From: Clostridia bacterium
GTDB taxonomy: Bacteria > Bacillota_A > Clostridia > UMGS1883 > HGM11501
NCBI GenBank assembly: GCA_017536285.1
Contig: JAFXHP010000007.1
Coordinates: forward strand, 1-23,542
DNA: 23,542 bases
Reading direction: 5' to 3'
The notes beneath the pieces are model-generated. The model worked only from the letters and a program-made list of their open reading frames with translations. It ran no database searches and was not told the DNA's origin. Position 1 is the stretch's first letter. Every line of letters starts with the position of its first letter. Position numbers and translations under genes: made by a program. Positions 1 to 7,776 of this stretch are shown one piece after another.

Positions 1-1
1 A

Positions 2-844
2 CTTGCCTGCTTTATTGAGGATAATGGCTATGAGGCGGCACTTCACTATCCTGCGGTGCCTGAAGGTAACGGCGTGACGAGAGAGCCTGTGGCAGAAGGA
101 AAGGTTCCCGCCGATGTTGTTTGTTCTGTAAGGCTTATTGCAGCAGGCTGCGGTCTTGGTGAAATAGGCTATTCCAAGGTGTTTCTTACAAAGAAGTTCG
201 GGCCACGCGTAAGAATCGGACTGATTTTTACCGATTGCAAACTTACGCCCGATCCGATTTTAGACACGGGCGATATATGCCTTCATTGCGGTGCCTGCGT
301 TAAAATGTGTCCAGGTAATGCCGTTCCGCCCCTTAAGGACAAGGAAAAGAGAATCGAAGTTGACTACGGCGAAAAAAAGGTGTGGTACGGCGATGTTCAG
401 ATGGGGCGATGCACCCTTTCACATCACGGACTTAACAATGAATGCTCGCCCTTCCTCAAAAAGGAATTTCCGAATATGGCCTTTGATGTCAGAAACTCCG
501 ATATGACAGAGGAAGAGGCGTATATTTTAAGCTACTCGCTGGCGGGGGCAAAATGGGGAAGAAAGCCTGAAACCAATGCGGTTATGGAATACTATAACTA
601 TATATTGGGACATACCGGATATTTTGCAATCTGCGGTGCAAGGGGATGCATCCGTGCCTGCATGGACGCCCTTGAAAAAACGGGCAGAATTGAAAATACC
701 TTCAAAAATAAGTTCTACAAAAAGGAAAGCTGGCTTCTTTCAAATAAGCCGGAATCTGTGTCAAATGGCGTAAACCCCTACAGAGAAAAATATCTTGACG
801 AAAAGTATCCGGGCATAAGGAAAAATGAATATAAGAAAAAGTAA
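2..844 (+). CDS. 4Fe-4S protein, epoxyqueuosine reductase/reductive-dehalogenase-like (5' end outside window)
   Basis: The frame is open from base 2 with no stop before the window edge, so the gene is cut at its 5' end; the GTG at base 56 is internal. A ferredoxin-type motif C-x2-C-x2-C-x3-C-P (CLHCGACVKMCP) lies at about bases 278-313. A second Cys cluster, CGARGCIRAC, lies about 350 bases further on and could hold another cluster or corrinoid-related chemistry. QueG-like and reductive-dehalogenase-like proteins combine such clusters with a cobalamin domain, but that domain is not visible here, so a queuosine role is only a family-level guess. The gene is followed at once by a strong terminator and ends its transcription unit. 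Confidence 0.7.
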   Translation, partial: LACFIEDNGYEAALHYPAVPEGNGVTREPVAEGKVPADVVCSVRLIAAGCGLGEIGYSKVFLTKKFGPRVRIGLIFTDCKLTPDPILDTGDICLHCGACVKMCPGNAVPPLKDKEKRIEVDYGEKKVWYGDVQMGRCTLSHHGLNNECSPFLKKEFPNMAFDVRNSDMTEEEAYILSYSLAGAKWGRKPETNAVMEYYNYILGHTGYFAICGARGCIRACMDALEKTGRIENTFKNKFYKKESWLLSNKPESVSNGVNPYREKYLDEKYPGIRKNEYKKK

Positions 845-845
845 A

Positions 846-872
846 AAAGAGCGGGAATTTCCCGCTCTTTTT
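846..872 (+). terminator. Rho-independent terminator
   Basis: A GAGCGGGAA / TTCCCGCTC stem sits right after the stop codon and is followed by a run of five Ts. It ends the 4Fe-4S gene. The flanking As and Ts extend the stem, so it could work in both directions. Confidence 0.9.
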
Positions 873-873
873 C

Positions 874-902
874 TTGAAATGAGCAAAAATATGTGGTATA
901 CT
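874..902 (+). promoter_or_regulatory. sigma-A-type promoter for the 954-3649 unit
   Basis: TTGAAA at 874-879 and TATACT at 897-902 are separated by exactly 17 bases. The -35 box abuts the T tract of the preceding terminator, so one unit ends where the next begins. Transcription should start near 909, about 45 bases before the start codon at 954. Confidence 0.75.
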
Positions 903-953
903 TAAAATGGTTTTCGTTATAAAGCATAACTGTGAGAAAAGGAGCTATGATAT

Positions 954-1685
954 ATGCCTGGTTTTGATAAATATTTGAAAGAGAAAAGCGGTAAAACGGA
1001 ATGCATCAAATGGCTTTTTGTATGTGGAGAAGAAGGTAAATATTTTCTGACTGATGAAAATAGTGAGCCTTTTTATTTTGAATGCAACAACGAAACAGTA
1101 AAAGAAATGTATGACGTAAGAGAAATTAGGTCATGCGAAAAAGAAAACACGCTTTTGGGTTATAAATACAGATTGACGGAAAACGGCAAGTGGGGATTTA
1201 TAAGCATGGGGTTTATTCAGTTTATATATCCAGTTTATGATGACATTATTCCCATTGAATGTGAAGAAGGTTTTGCTGTTGTTGCATATCAGAGTGAAAG
1301 CGGTAAGGTTAGTGTGAATATTTCAAAAGACGTTTATCTGGGAAATATGATAAGGGAACACAGATTGGCTGAAATCGAAGTTATGTATGACGGAGAAACT
1401 CCGCCTCTGTGTTTCAGATATTTGCCTGAAGAAGAATTTACGCCCACCGAACGTGCGGCAATTGAGTACGATTATCTTAAAAATACAGGCATCACTTTAT
1501 ACAGAGCCGATAAAGATAAGCCGGTAGCGGCATTGAATTACAGAAGTCCTGATGGCCGTAAGACTTCAATGTTGTATTGGAACGGAAAAGAAATTGAAGT
1601 AAAAGACAGCTTGGGAAATGTAACAAGGGTTTCAACCCCGGATTTTGGCTTTGACTCTTGCTGTGCTGTATTAAATGCTGAATAA
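954..1685 (+). CDS. hypothetical protein with one degenerate WG repeat
   Basis: I do not recognise this 243-residue protein as a whole. Residues 77-110 (NGKWGF ... YPVYDD ... EGFAVV) fit a single WG repeat, a beta-rich motif usually found in tandem arrays in Bacillota. No other clear copy is visible. There is no signal peptide or membrane segment, so it is probably cytoplasmic. The composition is acidic, with many aromatic residues. AAAAGGAG at 937-944 lies 9 bases before the ATG and supports this start. It has its own promoter and is followed after 61 bases by the M20 peptidase gene, with no terminator between them. Function is unknown; an immunity-like or accessory role is possible but unsupported. 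Confidence 0.75.
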   Translation: MPGFDKYLKEKSGKTECIKWLFVCGEEGKYFLTDENSEPFYFECNNETVKEMYDVREIRSCEKENTLLGYKYRLTENGKWGFISMGFIQFIYPVYDDIIPIECEEGFAVVAYQSESGKVSVNISKDVYLGNMIREHRLAEIEVMYDGETPPLCFRYLPEEEFTPTERAAIEYDYLKNTGITLYRADKDKPVAALNYRSPDGRKTSMLYWNGKEIEVKDSLGNVTRVSTPDFGFDSCCAVLNAE

Positions 1686-1746
1686 TCAGGAGATATGTCA
1701 TTGGAAACAAAAATAATGGTCTATGGTGACCGAAAGGAATAGAAAC

Positions 1747-2895
1747 ATGAAGTGCAAACATTTATTTGATAAAATAGATGAAAAAAAAGCAAGGTTTCTT
1801 GATATTCTGGAAGAGGTATGCTCGATTGAAAGTCCCACGGATTTCAAAGAAGGCGTTGATGAAGTGGGAAAGTATTTTCTTGATTTTGCAAAGAAAAAGG
1901 GATGGGAAACTGAGGTTTTTCACCAGGATATATCCGGAGATGTTGTTTCGGTTACTCTTAATTCGAAAGCAGACGGCACACCTATATGTGTCTCCGGTCA
2001 TATGGACACTGTGCATCAGGCAGGCTCCTTCGGAAAAGTTCCCGTAAGGCGTGACGAAGAGAATATGTACGGCCCCGGCGTTATGGGTTGTAAAGGCGGT
2101 ATTGTTGCGGCGTTAATGGCGATGGAGGCTCTTGATGAGTGCGATTTTAGAAATCGTCCCGTTCATCTTTTATTACAGTCCGACGAAGAAAACAGCAGTG
2201 CCACAAGTAACAAGGGAACTATAAAATACATATGCGAAAAATCCAAAGGGGCAGAAGCGTTTTTAAATCTTGAAGGAATAAAGGGGAATACGGCGGTTAT
2301 CAAGCGAAAGGGAATAATCAGATACCTCTTTACCGTTCACGGAAAGGCACTTCACTCATCCCGCTGTGCCGAGGCTGCCAATGCCGTGGCAGAGGCGGCG
2401 TATAAAATAATTGAGCTTGAAAAAATGAAAAACCCCGACGGTCTTACCTGTAACTGCGGTGTAATAAGCGGCGGAACAAAGGCAAATACTGTTGCCGATA
2501 AATGCTCATTTTATGCGGACATCCGCTTTTCAACGGATGCGGAGCTTATCGAGGCAAAGAAAAAATGCAAAGAAGTTTCTGATAATATAACTGTTGAAGG
2601 ATGCACCTGCACTTTAGAAGAAGTAAGCTTCCGCCCTGCAATGGCAATGAGCGACAAAAATATTAATTTACTTGAAAAAATGAATGAAATTTATAAAGAA
2701 AACGCCCTTCCGCATCTTACTGCACGTTCATGTTTAAGCGGTTCCGATGCAGCTTATGTAACGGGGTGCGGAATACCTTGCGTGGATAATTTAGGCACCG
2801 AAGGCGGAAACATTCATTCTGTAAACGAATATATCAGAATGGACTCTTTGCCTGAGTCGGCAAAAAGAATTGCCGCATTTATATATTGCATCTGA
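1747..2895 (+). CDS. M20-family metallopeptidase/deacylase (ArgE/DapE/CPG2-like)
   Basis: This is a 382-residue zinc-dependent amidohydrolase of the M20 clan, usually cytoplasmic, cleaving dipeptides or N-acyl amino acids. Visible residues are HMD (H85, D87), DEE (E147 catalytic base, E148 metal ligand), E176 in NLEG, H203 in the lid/dimer domain (GKALHSS) and a late H357 (GNIHSV). The bridging-metal position, normally Asp in a GxxDxKGG motif, reads GVMGCKGG, so residue 114 is Gly. This may impair or alter metal binding. I chose the ATG at 1747 because AAAGGA lies 8 bases upstream; an in-frame ATG at 1723 has a poorer site. It ends 13 bases before the ydcF-like gene and is likely co-transcribed with it. 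The substrate cannot be told from sequence. Confidence 0.85.
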   Translation: MKCKHLFDKIDEKKARFLDILEEVCSIESPTDFKEGVDEVGKYFLDFAKKKGWETEVFHQDISGDVVSVTLNSKADGTPICVSGHMDTVHQAGSFGKVPVRRDEENMYGPGVMGCKGGIVAALMAMEALDECDFRNRPVHLLLQSDEENSSATSNKGTIKYICEKSKGAEAFLNLEGIKGNTAVIKRKGIIRYLFTVHGKALHSSRCAEAANAVAEAAYKIIELEKMKNPDGLTCNCGVISGGTKANTVADKCSFYADIRFSTDAELIEAKKKCKEVSDNITVEGCTCTLEEVSFRPAMAMSDKNINLLEKMNEIYKENALPHLTARSCLSGSDAAYVTGCGIPCVDNLGTEGGNIHSVNEYIRMDSLPESAKRIAAFIYCI

Positions 2896-2908
2896 CAAAG
2901 GAGTAACA

Positions 2909-3649
2909 ATGAAAGTTATATTTATCATACTTGGCACCGGAATTTTTATAAACGGCATATTTTTGTCATTATTTGCAAACTTTAATATAGGGAATATGCT
3001 CACTTTGATGCTTGGTACATTTTTACTTTTCTTAGGAATGTTCGAAGAAAAAATAAAAGAGCATACTGAAAAAGGTGTGCTTAAATATATTAAGCGTATC
3101 GCTTTAACATTGCTTGTTGTTGAACTTTTGTTTGTGGCAACGATTGCTATATACGGAACATCTGATAATGCCACGTATAAAGAAGATGCGGTTATTGTTT
3201 TAGGTGCGGCTGTAAAGGGAGAGCGGGTGACACTTCCTTTGCAGTACAGACTTGACAAGGCGGCAGAGTACCACAAGAAAAATTCGGATGCACTGATAAT
3301 CGTAACTGGAGGCAAGGGACTTCAGGAGGATGTGACGGAAGCTTACGCCATGGAAAAGTATCTATTATCTAAGGGCGTGGCGGAGAATAAAATTATAAAA
3401 GAGGAAATGGCAACCTCTACCGAGGAAAATATGGCGTTTTCAAAAGAAATTGCGGATAAGCTTTTTGAAGGTGAATACAGCGTTTTGGTCATAACAAACC
3501 GCTTTCATATATTAAGAAGCGTTCAGCTGGCTAAAAATGCCGGCTTTTCATCCGTAACACATATTGGAGCACCCTTGCAGTGGTATAATTTAATATCCTG
3601 CTATTTAAGAGAAAGTCTTGCACTTTTAAAATTGTGGGTGATTGGCTGA
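2909..3649 (+). CDS. YdcF/SanA-like (DUF218) membrane protein
   Basis: A 246-residue protein with hydrophobic segments near residues 3-22, 29-44 and 63-83, followed by a soluble DUF218 domain at about residues 93-225. Family hallmarks are AVIVLGA at 94-100, the YRLDKA stretch, IVTGGKG at 131-137, the EA..M..YL..KGV segment and ATSTEEN at 168-174. Members such as SanA and ElyC affect envelope integrity or peptidoglycan-lipid carrier use, and the biochemical activity is unsettled. AAGGAG at 2898-2903, 5 bases before the ATG, fixes the start. The last bases of the gene abut the -35 box of the hflX promoter, and no terminator separates them. Confidence 0.85.
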   Translation: MKVIFIILGTGIFINGIFLSLFANFNIGNMLTLMLGTFLLFLGMFEEKIKEHTEKGVLKYIKRIALTLLVVELLFVATIAIYGTSDNATYKEDAVIVLGAAVKGERVTLPLQYRLDKAAEYHKKNSDALIIVTGGKGLQEDVTEAYAMEKYLLSKGVAENKIIKEEMATSTEENMAFSKEIADKLFEGEYSVLVITNRFHILRSVQLAKNAGFSSVTHIGAPLQWYNLISCYLRESLALLKLWVIG

Positions 3650-3654
3650 AAGCT

Positions 3655-3683
3655 TTGACATCGGACGTAAAATATGATATACT
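3655..3683 (+). promoter_or_regulatory. strong sigma-A promoter of the hflX-htpG operon
   Basis: Perfect TTGACA at 3655-3660, a 17-base spacer and TATACT at 3678-3683, with TG at 3675-3676 forming an extended -10. It begins 5 bases after the ydcF-like stop codon. Predicted transcription start is near 3690, leaving a short leader before the hflX ATG. Confidence 0.9.
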
Positions 3684-3713
3684 AAAAAGAAATTGTTAAG
3701 GAAGGTGATGAGC

Positions 3714-4976
3714 ATGGAAGAAACATTGAAGGAACAGGATAAAGTGATAATTGCCGGGGTGCATACGGGTGCACTTGACGGACTTAGCGACACCACAGAG
3801 GAATCCATGCGGGAGCTTTCTGAGTTAGTTGAAACCGCAGGAGGAATTGTAGTTGGTGAAATGGTGCAAAACAGACAGGTTATTGAAACGGGCACATATT
3901 TTGGCGAAGGAAAGCTTGAGGAACTTAAAAATGCCGCAGATACGTTGGATGCCGATATGATCGTGGTTGACGACGAACTTACCGGCAGCCAGATAAGAAA
4001 TATTGCAGACGCAACCGGCGTTTCGGTAATTGACAGAAACACTCTTATTCTTGATATATTTGCACAGAGAGCAAAAAGTGCAGAAGGTAAAATTCAGGTT
4101 GCTCTTGCACAGCTTAAATATATGCTTCCAAGACTTTCGGGGATGGGTAAAGCACTTTCCCGTCAGGGTGGCGGTATCGGAACGAGAGGTCCGGGTGAAA
4201 CAAAACTAGAATCCGACAGAAGGCACATTATGAGAAGAGTTTCGGCACTATCTGAAGAACTTGCCGAAATAGAAAAACGTCGTGACTTTTCAAGGCAGAG
4301 AAGAAAAAAGGACGGAGTTAAAACTGCCGCAATTGTTGGATATACCAATGCGGGAAAATCCACTCTTCTAAACATTATGACAGGAGCGGAAGTAACTGCA
4401 AGAAACCGCCTCTTTGAAACATTGGATTTAACGGGAAGAGCTCTTGAGCTTTCCGATTCAAGGTCTGTAAGATTGATTGACACCGTCGGCTTTATAAGAA
4501 GGCTTCCCCATCAGTTTATTGAGGCTTTTAAGTCAACCTTAGAGGAAGCGAGCTCGGCGGATATTATAATCCACGTTATTGATTCATCAAGCTCCGAAAT
4601 GGAAAACCACATAAAGGTGGTAAGAAAGCTTTTGTCGGAGCTTGGCTGCGACGAAAAGCCGGTAATAGGCGTATTCAATAAAATAGACGTAAGGGAAGAG
4701 GAGTTTCTTGGCGATTACGGCTTTACCTATCAGGTGGAAATTTCTGCTAAAAAGGGAGAAAATTTAGATAAGCTTATTGAGGCTATCGAAGAAGCACTTC
4801 CGGGTAAAAAGAAAAAAGCGGTACTTTTAATTCCCTATACAGATGGGGCGGTGGTTTCCGAGCTTCATGAAAACGAACTTATTATAAACACCGAATATAC
4901 GGAAGAGGGAACGCTTATTGAAGCGATGCTGGATGCCGTAACAAAAGAAAGGTATAAAAAATATGAACGGGTATAA
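3714..4976 (+). CDS. hflX: GTPase HflX
   Basis: A 420-residue ribosome-associated GTPase. HflX splits stalled or hibernating 70S ribosomes under stress. The N-terminal HflX domain carries the GTRGPGETKLE signature (residues 157-167). The G domain follows: P-loop GYTNAGKST (209-217), DTVG (256-259) and NKID (322-325). The switch-I segment reads TLDLTGR where many homologues have TLDPTTR; the Thr in the middle is kept. AAGGAAGG at 3698-3705 lies 8 bases before the ATG at 3714, which I prefer over the in-frame ATG at 3708 (2 bases). It is the first gene of the operon and overlaps yigZ by 14 bases, implying translational coupling. Confidence 0.95.
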   Translation: MEETLKEQDKVIIAGVHTGALDGLSDTTEESMRELSELVETAGGIVVGEMVQNRQVIETGTYFGEGKLEELKNAADTLDADMIVVDDELTGSQIRNIADATGVSVIDRNTLILDIFAQRAKSAEGKIQVALAQLKYMLPRLSGMGKALSRQGGGIGTRGPGETKLESDRRHIMRRVSALSEELAEIEKRRDFSRQRRKKDGVKTAAIVGYTNAGKSTLLNIMTGAEVTARNRLFETLDLTGRALELSDSRSVRLIDTVGFIRRLPHQFIEAFKSTLEEASSADIIIHVIDSSSSEMENHIKVVRKLLSELGCDEKPVIGVFNKIDVREEEFLGDYGFTYQVEISAKKGENLDKLIEAIEEALPGKKKKAVLLIPYTDGAVVSELHENELIINTEYTEEGTLIEAMLDAVTKERYKKYERV

Positions 4977-5601
4977 GACGGTGGAAGAGGAAAGCGTAGC
5001 TGAATTTACCGAAAAAAAGTCAAGGTTTATTGGCTATGCATGCCCGGTGAAAACCGAGGATGAGGCCCTTGCTTTCGTTAATAAAATAAAGAAAAAACAT
5101 GCTGATGCACGTCATAATGTGTATGCTTATGTGGTGAGAGAAAATAATGTTCAGCGTTTCTCGGATGATGGGGAGCCTCAGGGTACTGCAGGAATCCCTG
5201 TGCTTGATACCATAAGAAAGCAGGAACTTACTGATATTGCACTGGTTGTAACCCGCTATTTCGGAGGAATACTTCTTGGTGGCGGTGGCTTGGTGAGAGC
5301 TTACGGCCATGCGGCATCTATTGCGATTGATGCTGCAAAGCCCATATATATGTCCTATTCTGCCATTTACAGAGTTAAGGTATCCTACACGCTCTGGGGC
5401 AAGGTGGAATATGAAATGCGGAAGATGGAGCTTTCACCCTATGATATGGTGTATGATTCTGATGTTTATTTTTCCGTTTCCGTTTTACTGGAGAATGTGG
5501 AAAAATTTGAGAAAAATCTTACTGAGGCAACGGGCGGTCAGGCGGAATTTTCAAAGTTTGACGAAAAATTTGTTGCCACAGAAATTAAGGAGGAATTTTA
5601 A
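4963..5601 (+). CDS. yigZ: YigZ/IMPACT-family protein
   Basis: A 212-residue member of the YigZ/IMPACT family (UPF0029 N-terminal domain). The signature TRYFGGILLGGGGLVRAY at residues 97-114 is intact, as are the upstream ARHNVYAY and SDDGEPQGTAG segments. A ferredoxin-fold C-terminal domain occupies about residues 130-205. Eukaryotic IMPACT modulates Gcn2 signalling, while the bacterial role is uncertain (nucleic-acid or ribosome linked). The start lies inside the hflX 3' end and the stop overlaps the rex ATG (TAATG), so all three genes are translationally coupled. Confidence 0.92.
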   Translation: MNGYKTVEEESVAEFTEKKSRFIGYACPVKTEDEALAFVNKIKKKHADARHNVYAYVVRENNVQRFSDDGEPQGTAGIPVLDTIRKQELTDIALVVTRYFGGILLGGGGLVRAYGHAASIAIDAAKPIYMSYSAIYRVKVSYTLWGKVEYEMRKMELSPYDMVYDSDVYFSVSVLLENVEKFEKNLTEATGGQAEFSKFDEKFVATEIKEEF

Positions 5602-6230
5602 TGGATAAGAATGTGCCTTTGGTTGTAGTAAGGAGACTCCCCAGATACTACAGATATTTATCGGACTTGGAGGAGATGGGAATAGAGAGGGTGTCCTCCC
5701 AGGTTTTAAGTAAAAAGCTTGGCTTTACGGCGTCTCAGGTACGTCAGGACTTAAACTGCTTCGGCGGTTTCGGTCAACAGGGCTATGGCTACAACGTAAA
5801 GATGCTCCGCGATGAGATAAGCAAAATTTTAGGACTTGACAAGTGCTATAAAATTGTTATTATCGGTGCGGGAAATTTAGGCCGCGCAATACTTAACTAT
5901 CCCGGATTTACGAAAAGAGGCTTCCGCTTTATCGGAATATTTGACCAGGATCCCGAGCTTATCGGCAAAAAGGTGGGCGAGCTTTACATAAAGGGTATGG
6001 ACGAGCTTGAGGTGTTCTGCGAGGAAGAAAAGCCGGAAATCGGTGTTTTGGCAATTCCCAAAGGAACCACCGACGAGGTTGCGAAAAAGCTTGAGGCACT
6101 GGGCATAAAGGGAATATGGAACTTTTCTCATATCGAGGTTACAAGTGCCATGCCTGTTGAAACAGTACACTTAAGTGACAGCTTAATGACTCTTGCCTAC
6201 AGAATTTCTGAGGAAGAGGAAGAAGAATAA
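5601..6230 (+). CDS. rex: redox-sensing transcriptional repressor Rex
   Basis: A 209-residue Rex protein, of normal length. Residues 1-75 form the winged-helix DNA-binding domain (RRLPRYYRYL, SSQVLSKKLGFTASQVRQDL, GGFGQQGYGY). The rest is a Rossmann domain with GAGNLG at 89-94 and the acidic strand end FDQD (D115) expected for NADH binding. Rex derepresses fermentation and respiration genes when NADH/NAD+ rises. AAGGAGG at 5587-5593, 7 bases upstream, gives a strong start. I see no complete Rex operator (TTGTTAA-N4-TTAACAA type) at the operon promoter, so autoregulation is not evident from this window. Confidence 0.96.
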   Translation: MDKNVPLVVVRRLPRYYRYLSDLEEMGIERVSSQVLSKKLGFTASQVRQDLNCFGGFGQQGYGYNVKMLRDEISKILGLDKCYKIVIIGAGNLGRAILNYPGFTKRGFRFIGIFDQDPELIGKKVGELYIKGMDELEVFCEEEKPEIGVLAIPKGTTDEVAKKLEALGIKGIWNFSHIEVTSAMPVETVHLSDSLMTLAYRISEEEEEE

Positions 6231-6245
6231 AAGGAAGCGTATTTG

Positions 6246-7016
6246 ATGAAAGATAAACCGATTGCGGTTTTCGATTCGGGCGTTGGCGGTATAAGTGTGC
6301 TTCGTGAGCTTTATGCCCTTATGCCCGATGAAAATTATATATATTTTGGAGACAGTCTCAATGCACCCTACGGAAGTAAAAGTGTAAAAGAGGTTATGGA
6401 GCTTTCTGTAAAAAACGCCGAAATGCTTATGGATATGGGAGCAAAGGCGTTGGTTATTGCCTGCAACACGGCAACAAGTGTGGCGGCATCTTTCCTGCGG
6501 GAAAGATATCCCGATTTTCCCATAATTGGGGTTGAGCCCGCCTTAAAGCCTGCGGTGCTTTTCAAGGAAAACTCCACCGTGGCGGTTATGGCAACCCCCA
6601 TTACTTTGAGGGAAGAAAAGTTTAGAAAGCTTATGGAATCTTTCAATAGTCAGGCAAAAATCATTCCAGTGCCATGCGAAAAGCTGGCAGGAATGATAGA
6701 GCGGGGCATAGTTGAAGGAGAAGAACTCGAAAATTATATAAAAGAACTGTTTTTACCATACAGGGATGAAAAAATTGACTCTGTTGTGCTTGGATGCACT
6801 CATTATCCTTTTATAAAGAAAACACTTAAGAAGGTTTTTGGGGATACTCCTCTTTTTGACGGAGGAAAGGGAACGGCAAAAGAAACAATGAGGCGCCTTT
6901 CCGAAAATGATTTGCTTAATAAGGGGATAGAAAAAGGAAACATCACCTTTTTAAGCAGTAAGGAAAGCATTGACGAAATTTTACTCTATAAGAAATTTTT
7001 CTATTTGGAGGCGTAG
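6246..7016 (+). CDS. murI: glutamate racemase
   Basis: A 256-residue cofactor-independent racemase that makes D-glutamate for peptidoglycan. The two catalytic cysteines are present: C73 in ACNTAT and C184 in GCTHYP. FDSGVGG (9-15) and GDSLNAPYG (35-43) supply the substrate pocket and the N-terminal catalytic acid/base region. The ATG at 6246 lies 8 bases after AAGGAAG at 6231-6237; a TTG one codon earlier is the alternative. The stop is directly followed by the first MBL gene's tandem ATGs. It sits in the middle of the hflX-htpG operon, so cell-wall precursor supply is co-transcribed with ribosome rescue and redox sensing. Confidence 0.95.
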   Translation: MKDKPIAVFDSGVGGISVLRELYALMPDENYIYFGDSLNAPYGSKSVKEVMELSVKNAEMLMDMGAKALVIACNTATSVAASFLRERYPDFPIIGVEPALKPAVLFKENSTVAVMATPITLREEKFRKLMESFNSQAKIIPVPCEKLAGMIERGIVEGEELENYIKELFLPYRDEKIDSVVLGCTHYPFIKKTLKKVFGDTPLFDGGKGTAKETMRRLSENDLLNKGIEKGNITFLSSKESIDEILLYKKFFYLEA

Positions 7017-7019
7017 ATG

Positions 7020-7766
7020 ATGAAAATTAAATTTTACGGTACAAGCCACGGCGTGGTGGAAAAAGACAGAGCAGGTCAGTGCATATTTATAGAAGCAGGC
7101 GGAAGCGGCTACTTTTTCGATATGGGAAAGTCCGGCATTGAGTGCTTAAGAAACGACGAATACGACGTAAATAAGGTGAAGGCAGTTTTCTTTACCCATC
7201 TTGACAGCGACCATTTCCTTGGAATTATGCGTTTTGTTGAGCTTGCCGTCTGGTACTTTAAGGAAATGAAATATAAGCTGTTCTTCCCCGAGGAGAGAGG
7301 ATTTACCTTTATTAAAAGCTATGTTGATACGATGATGGCGGGTTGCAGCTTCCCCGAAGACAGAATTTGCCATGAAGTATTCACAGAAGGTGAAATATAT
7401 AAGGACGAAAATATTAAGGTTACGGCAGTAAGGACAAAGCATCTGCACGACCCGGGAAAATCCTACGGCTTTTTAATTGAGGCGGAAGAAAAGAAAGTTT
7501 ACATAACGGGAGATTTACAGTATACGACTGCGGACAGACTTTCTGACTTTCCCAATATTGCAAGGGAAAAGCTTGATATGCTTGTTTCTGAAGGAGCACA
7601 TTTTTCATCAGGTGCTCTTATGAATGAGCTTTCATGCTGCGAAGCGGAAAAAATTGCGATTGTTCACGTTTTCCCGCAGGCGAAATATGACGAATTTGAA
7701 AACGAAAAGCACCGTCTTAAGGGAGAACTTATACTGCCGAATGACGGCGATGAATATATAATCTGA
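7020..7766 (+). CDS. MBL-fold metallo-hydrolase, first of a tandem pair
   Basis: A 248-residue metallo-beta-lactamase-fold protein. The fold starts directly with MKIKFYGTSHG, as in tRNase Z/PhnP-like stand-alone hydrolases. The first metal motif reads H60-L-D62-S-D64-H65, so the second His of the usual HxHxDH is Asp. Other likely ligands are H141/H143, D165 in YITGD, and H194 or H216. ATG triplets occur at 7017 and 7020; I chose 7020 because GGAGG (7007-7011) is then 8 bases away and the N-terminus matches its paralogue. It is followed 10 bases later by a paralogue that aligns along its whole length, so a local duplication is likely. The substrate is unknown. Confidence 0.85.
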   Translation: MKIKFYGTSHGVVEKDRAGQCIFIEAGGSGYFFDMGKSGIECLRNDEYDVNKVKAVFFTHLDSDHFLGIMRFVELAVWYFKEMKYKLFFPEERGFTFIKSYVDTMMAGCSFPEDRICHEVFTEGEIYKDENIKVTAVRTKHLHDPGKSYGFLIEAEEKKVYITGDLQYTTADRLSDFPNIAREKLDMLVSEGAHFSSGALMNELSCCEAEKIAIVHVFPQAKYDEFENEKHRLKGELILPNDGDEYII

Positions 7767-7776
7767 CAGGTGAAGT

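Noticed and set aside
3691..3705. TTGTTAA half-site just after the hflX promoter as Rex autoregulation
   Set aside because: Only one half of the operator is present; the other half is replaced by the ribosome binding site.
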